Source: Chlamydiales bacterium | GTDB lineage: Bacteria > Chlamydiota > Chlamydiia > Chlamydiales > JAACFD01 | Direction: 5' to 3' | Length of the DNA stretch: 11,274 nucleotides | Assembly (NCBI GenBank): GCA_009937555.1 | Contig: JAACFD010000039.1 | Span: 1-11,274, forward strand | Shown: piece by piece, positions 6,589-11,274 of the stretch | Numbering within the stretch: the first letter of the stretch is position 1 | Layout: every line of letters starts with the position of its first letter | Notes under the pieces: model-generated | What the model was told of the DNA's origin: nothing | Database searches by the model: none | What the model saw: only the letters and a program-made list of their open reading frames with translations | Made by a program: the position numbers and the translations under genes

Positions 6589-9500
6589 CTTATCTTTAAG
6601 CTCTTCATCTGTTAAAACAAAGCTGTTTGGATCAGGGTTAATGCCATCTATAAAATCAAGGGCTGCAGGAATGCTTGCTCCATAAGCTAAAAGCAACCTT
6701 TCCTCAAATTTTTCTTTTATTTGACTGCTAATAGGACTTGAGAGTGATGCTTCTATTAAATATGTGTAAAAGTTGGCAAGAGTTTCTTTATTCCCATCAG
6801 TTTTTAAAGTGCTAAAGAAAGCTGGGTTTTTCCCATCAAAAAGTTCTTTTAAACACTCTTTATAATAACCTCCAAATTCAGCTTCTCTTGTTTCATCAGC
6901 AGGATAACTAGGGCTAGTTGATTGCTCAATATACTTACGTGCAACTTTTATAAAGTCAGCTTTTTTACCAGCTTTAACAAGATCTCTAAGCTCAAGTAAG
7001 GTATCCAGCGTCTCTGGAGTGATTTTTAAACTATCTAAATTTCCTTCAGTAGGGTCACTGATAATTTGTAGTATTGCCTGGATATCTTCAAGACTATTTC
7101 CCTTTCTCAAAAGAGATACTAGACCTGCCTTGTCAGAGAGATCTATAACCTTATCAATCCCTGGAATAGCACCTAACTTAGCCTCTATTAAGCTATTTTG
7201 CACGTCTACTACTTTAAGCTGAATAGCAACTAAGCCATCAGAGGGTTTTTTACTAGACGCCGTACCATCTGATTTTTTAAATGTTATTGAATCTGGTGAT
7301 GCTATAAAGAGCTCTTGAATGTTTTGTGAAAATCCTGGGAAGATTTCAAGCATTTGCTGTGTCAACACCGCTTTTTCAGTCGTGTCCTCAAAAGATCCAA
7401 GAAAGTGTAAAAGTTTGATGCTCTGCTCTAGTTCTGCACTATCTCCATCTCCAAACTCTCTTTTGAAATTCTTGACATCTGATCTAGCCGCACGCTCGCC
7501 AATAGAGGCGCAAGCTGCAATATACTTATCTATAAAAGCTTTCTTTGCTGCAGGATTTTCAATTAACTTGATGATATGTGGAAGTGCTTTCCATAGGTTT
7601 GTGCCATGAAAAGCTTTTAAATCTAGCTCTCTAGATGTATCTCCCAAAAACCTTACTATATCTGAAAATCCTTCCATCATTGCTTCGTCTCTATCAGAAT
7701 GATCAAAACACAAATCAATAAGGGCGTTAAATGCAGGGTCAGAAGGAGAACTTATTTTTACTACCGGAAGTTTACAAAATGATCTAAGCCTTTCTTTAGC
7801 CTCAATCGTATTATTAAAATAGTTATAATCAGCATCTAAGCTTTTTAGAAACTTATTGCCAGATTTTAACGATATTGACCCTGAAGTAAGCTTTCCCTTA
7901 AAAGCTTCATAAGCTAGTGGAAGTAAATATTTATCCTCTAACTTTAAAGGCTCATCATTCTCTGCTGCTGCTTTAAAGTGCTCCCTTAGAGAAGAGTTTC
8001 CTTTAAAGAAACTTACGTTAGATTCCTCCTCCTTAGTGTAAAGATCAAATACGAGCGTTAAGAACTGACCAACACTATTGGCATTACTCTCTGCCTCTGC
8101 ACTAGGATCTATACTTTCTAAAAGAGCTACAAGACTATCTAACACCGGAGCAAAATCAGTAAGCCCCGCATCACTCAATTTTTCTTTAAGAGCTCTGTAG
8201 TTTTCATCAAATTTACCTAAAATGGCTTGAATATCACCAGCTACCGCATCTACAGCTGCTCTTTCAGCTGTACTTTTTTTAGTATTCCATACGCTATTAA
8301 CTTTCTTTTGCGATGCTATATAAGCTGCAAGTTTTTTAATATCTGCATAGTGGCGTAAGAAATTAACAACTTTATGACCTTCAAAATTACCATCATCGTA
8401 TCTCTCTTTGACATCATCAAACTCTGAAGCAGGATTAAGAGTATTTAGCTGCAGAGGGCCTAACTTTCCTCTTAAATCTTCAATCAATCTCATTGCATCA
8501 GGGTTAGCTCCATAATCTTCTTCAAGTTTAGGGAAGGCTTCACCCGAAACTTCCATTCTTGCTCTTAAATTTTCGACAAATAGTCCAGAGTCAAAACTTG
8601 TTATATTTCTGCAAGCGCTTAAAGCCTGTGAAAGACTTAGGTTAAACTCTATTTTATTATCAGGAGCAGCATCAAGTAACTCTTCTAACTTTTCTAGATC
8701 AACAGCTTGTTCTTGAAAACTAGAAACAACAGCTTGAAATTTTTCTAATACTTCATCCTTATTATCTGAAGGAAACTCTACAGCTATATGATCATATAAT
8801 TTTACATAAGTTAGGCAAGCTCTAGTAAACCTTACTTTATCTACTGTAGTGTCTTCAGCTGTTGAAGCTTGAAGAGCTTGCTGCATCACCATATAATAAG
8901 ATTGGTCTTCCCCGTCTTGTAAAGCAAGAAATTCTAATTGATATTTAAAATTACCTAAACTAGTGGAAAAAGCACTTTCACCTCCCAGTTGAGCTAGCAA
9001 GGTAGCTTGATTCCTAGCACCATCTGGTTTTAATATTGCAAGTAGTTCATTAATATTTTCAGAGCTCTTTAAAAAATGCTCACGAAGCTTTTGTAAAACT
9101 ACCTGTAAAAAGCCTTCGGCACCATCATCTGCTTTGCTCCTAGCTACACTTAACGACTGATTAAAAGCTTCAATTAGCGCTTTTACTCTATTACTATCAA
9201 ATGCACTGGTATCTATATGACTCAAGTCTCCAAGCTTAAATCCCTCTGATTCATTAGCAGCCATAAGGCAAGTTAATACAAATTCTCTATCTTCTTGCTC
9301 CATCCATTTTATTTGATTTTTTAGACCATATTCTGCCGCAAATCCAGACCTAGCATCAAGAAAGTCTCCTGCGGCTTTTTCATCTTCTGTTCCTCTTTCT
9401 AAGCGTTTTTCAAACTCAATATAGCCATCTGGAATTGCATTTCCCTTAAGAAGCGAAGCGAAGCTTGCAAATAGATCTGTAACTTTTTGAAAATCTCTTT

Positions 9501-11274
9501 CTGATAATTTTGACTCTCCTGACTCTAAATCTTCAGTCAACTTGCCTAATTTCGTATCCCAGCTCCTTGCTAGATCAGGGTCTGCGCTAAGCTTTTCTTC
9601 TAAAAGGGCATAAAAATGCTCGTCTCTGGAAGATAAATGAGCTAATACAAAAAGAAACTTACTACTTATAAACTGAGAATGTTTTCTAGTAGAAGAGCTT
9701 AAACTACTAGTTAGAGAACGATCTTGCTCTTTTGTCAGCTGTATTTTTTCAAATAGAGCAGCAAAAACCTCTCTTTTTTTCTGCTTTAGTTCTTCTTGTG
9801 TATTAAGTTCTAAAAGTGCAGAAAGGTCTTTAAGCTGGCTAGTTGATAATGCAGGAAGATTGCTTAGTGAAGCTCTCCCTCCACTACCTAAGTAATCCAA
9901 TACTTTTGTAAGAGCCTCCCTATTCTCTAGAGTACCAAGAAAAGGAGCTGAAAGTGCTGTCAACTGGCCTCCACTGACACCTGAAAACAAACCTGCTTTC
10001 AACTGATTTTCAAGTTTAATTCTACTACTTTGCTCATCTATTCTGTCATATAGACTGTTTAGCTCATTTTTAATAAAATCTCTTCTTTGAGCTCTACCAT
10101 CTAGCTTAGCAACTAAAGCCTCAAACTTATCTCTAGTTAAGTAAGTCTTTTCTAACTCTCCTTCAGGAGTAAGAAGATCTTCTACAGGAGAGTAAGCTGC
10201 ACATAATGTATCATACATGTTTAAAAACTCTTCTTTAGTAGGATACTCTTGCCCCAGAAGAGCTACTACAACAGCTTTCCTACTTCTATCTGATGAATGA
10301 TTAGAAGGAAGATCTTTACCCTCAATAATGACGTTATTGAAACTTTCTTGAATTAATTCAAGAGTTGCTTCATAAGCTGATTTTTCCTCTTTAACTAAAT
10401 CATAGACAGCCCTTTCTACACTCTTAGACTTACCTTTATCTAGACTATCTAACAAACTCTTAAACTCGTTGAATTTTTGTAAAAAATCAAAGATGACCCC
10501 TAGATCTGCAATCTCATCAAAACCATGCTTTAGCGAAGCACCTGATAAAAAGCGATCTAAGTTTAAAGTATGTGCTTTTGTTTGAAGTAATGTAACGCCC
10601 TCTAGTGCCTGCTCTTTATTTCCACCTAGCTTTGCTTGAAGCTCTGGTACTAAAGATTCAAAAGGCTCTACGCTAGCTGTCATCTTTTCTTTCATCTTTT
10701 CATGTACAGGGACAAGATCTGATGGACAATTTTGCTCTAGCCACTCTCTAAGATGATAACTTACTTCTATAGATCCATCTTGAGTATCTGGATTTAGTAG
10801 CTCCGCTATAATAGCTCTATCACTTAATTCTAGTTCATGATATGCAGCGACAAAAGCCTTGATAGTCTCAAAATCACTCTCCCTATCTCTCGCGGGAGCA
10901 TTTAGAATAGCAAACATATTATATGCTAGTTTATAATCGTTTTTTATCCTATCAACAGACTGACCAACTTGCGGCAATGCTATTAGAAGCTCTCTTCTTC
11001 TCTCTTCAATTTTTGCCGTATCCACGCCTGGGAAATCTAAACCTAAGGCTGCCCTGTTTTCATATAAAGAAAGGGCCACTTGAAGCTTCTGAAAATTTTC
11101 AAGCCTATCAAGTTCCAAGGTCTCTACTATATCATCTACACCGCCAGGATCACTATCTGCCCATTTTGATAAATTTCTATAACTTCCCTCAGTTATCAAG
11201 TAAGCTTTCAATTTTACAGCTATAGCTTTAAGTTTTCCCTTACTATCTTCGCTAATAGCATCGCTACCTAATAG
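6586..11274 (-). CDS. Giant unrecognised helical protein (5' partial at the right edge)
   Basis: The frame has 1562 sense codons and is still open at the right edge. A TTG at 11211 could be taken as a start, but the 21 codons beyond it are all sense, so the true start lies outside the window. The product is hydrophilic and strongly acidic and basic by turns. It is rich in Leu, Ser, Glu, Lys, Ala and Asp, with about nine Cys and six Trp in more than 1500 residues. I see no membrane helix, nucleotide-binding loop, protease or kinase motif. Predicted structure by eye is helix after helix with short polar turns, as in solenoid or scaffold proteins. Segments of the form Leu-Ser/Thr-x-x-x-Leu-x-x-Leu recur (near residues 455, 569 and 1397 counted from the TTG), hinting at degenerate repeats. 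Proteins like this in chlamydiae are often secreted host-interaction factors, but nothing visible here proves that. It ends TDEELKDK and is followed in frame by the 652-codon frame. Confidence 0.85.
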   Translation of the reverse strand, partial: LLGSDAISEDSKGKLKAIAVKLKAYLITEGSYRNLSKWADSDPGGVDDIVETLELDRLENFQKLQVALSLYENRAALGLDFPGVDTAKIEERRRELLIALPQVGQSVDRIKNDYKLAYNMFAILNAPARDRESDFETIKAFVAAYHELELSDRAIIAELLNPDTQDGSIEVSYHLREWLEQNCPSDLVPVHEKMKEKMTASVEPFESLVPELQAKLGGNKEQALEGVTLLQTKAHTLNLDRFLSGASLKHGFDEIADLGVIFDFLQKFNEFKSLLDSLDKGKSKSVERAVYDLVKEEKSAYEATLELIQESFNNVIIEGKDLPSNHSSDRSRKAVVVALLGQEYPTKEEFLNMYDTLCAAYSPVEDLLTPEGELEKTYLTRDKFEALVAKLDGRAQRRDFIKNELNSLYDRIDEQSSRIKLENQLKAGLFSGVSGGQLTALSAPFLGTLENREALTKVLDYLGSGGRASLSNLPALSTSQLKDLSALLELNTQEELKQKKREVFAALFEKIQLTKEQDRSLTSSLSSSTRKHSQFISSKFLFVLAHLSSRDEHFYALLEEKLSADPDLARSWDTKLGKLTEDLESGESKLSERDFQKVTDLFASFASLLKGNAIPDGYIEFEKRLERGTEDEKAAGDFLDARSGFAAEYGLKNQIKWMEQEDREFVLTCLMAANESEGFKLGDLSHIDTSAFDSNRVKALIEAFNQSLSVARSKADDGAEGFLQVVLQKLREHFLKSSENINELLAILKPDGARNQATLLAQLGGESAFSTSLGNFKYQLEFLALQDGEDQSYYMVMQQALQASTAEDTTVDKVRFTRACLTYVKLYDHIAVEFPSDNKDEVLEKFQAVVSSFQEQAVDLEKLEELLDAAPDNKIEFNLSLSQALSACRNITSFDSGLFVENLRARMEVSGEAFPKLEEDYGANPDAMRLIEDLRGKLGPLQLNTLNPASEFDDVKERYDDGNFEGHKVVNFLRHYADIKKLAAYIASQKKVNSVWNTKKSTAERAAVDAVAGDIQAILGKFDENYRALKEKLSDAGLTDFAPVLDSLVALLESIDPSAEAESNANSVGQFLTLVFDLYTKEEESNVSFFKGNSSLREHFKAAAENDEPLKLEDKYLLPLAYEAFKGKLTSGSISLKSGNKFLKSLDADYNYFNNTIEAKERLRSFCKLPVVKISSPSDPAFNALIDLCFDHSDRDEAMMEGFSDIVRFLGDTSRELDLKAFHGTNLWKALPHIIKLIENPAAKKAFIDKYIAACASIGERAARSDVKNFKREFGDGDSAELEQSIKLLHFLGSFEDTTEKAVLTQQMLEIFPGFSQNIQELFIASPDSITFKKSDGTASSKKPSDGLVAIQLKVVDVQNSLIEAKLGAIPGIDKVIDLSDKAGLVSLLRKGNSLEDIQAILQIISDPTEGNLDSLKITPETLDTLLELRDLVKAGKKADFIKVARKYIEQSTSPSYPADETREAEFGGYYKECLKELFDGKNPAFFSTLKTDGNKETLANFYTYLIEASLSSPISSQIKEKFEERLLLAYGASIPAALDFIDGINPDPNSFVLTDEELKDK

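Noticed and set aside
5078..7609. Several short plus-strand frames (5078-5263, 5639-5857, 7019-7222, 7319-7609), and one at 10923-11225
   Set aside because: All are antisense to the long minus-strand frames. Long antisense open stretches are expected opposite Leu/Ser/Glu/Lys-rich coding sequence; none has a ribosome binding site or a recognisable product.

Overview
The window looks like chromosomal DNA from a member of the Chlamydiota, most likely an environmental or amoeba-associated lineage rather than Chlamydia itself. The main evidence is the cluster smpB-dnaN-recF without dnaA or gyrB beside it; from memory, C. trachomatis has the same adjacency (CT074 recF, CT075 dnaN, CT076 smpB). The DNA is AT-rich by eye. 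The family cannot be fixed from the sequence alone.

Layout. Positions 1-517 (+) hold the 3' end of a gene that enters from the left edge; its product is unrecognised but ends in what looks like a winged-helix domain. It converges with, and overlaps by 18 bases, a small MscS-type mechanosensitive channel gene (500-1555, -). Upstream of the channel gene on the same strand is smpB (1631-2080, -), so the two may be co-transcribed. A 264-base divergent spacer separates smpB from dnaN (2345-3475, +), which is followed after 8 bases by recF (3484-4584, +). The right 6.7 kb is filled by two very long reading frames on the minus strand with no recognisable domain: a giant one (6586 to the right edge, at least 1562 codons, 5' end outside the window) and a second one of 652 codons (4594-6552). 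The latter ends 9 bases from the recF stop, tail to tail.

Functions. The left two thirds are mostly housekeeping: ribosome rescue (SmpB with tmRNA), the replication sliding clamp (DnaN), gap repair and RecA loading (RecF), and osmotic protection (MscS). The right part is lineage-specific in appearance: two hydrophilic, helix-rich, Cys- and Trp-poor proteins without membrane segments.

Most interesting point. The two large frames are in the same reading frame. They are separated by one TAG codon followed by 11 sense codons, and the second frame has no ATG until codon 162 and no well-spaced Shine-Dalgarno sequence at its first usable start (GTG). It may be one giant protein of more than 2200 residues interrupted by a single amber codon (nonsense mutation, sequencing error or readthrough), or two tandem genes with an unusual start. 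The two products also share a few weakly similar segments, which would fit a degenerate helical-repeat protein family. I see no mobile element, CRISPR array, tRNA or rRNA in the window.
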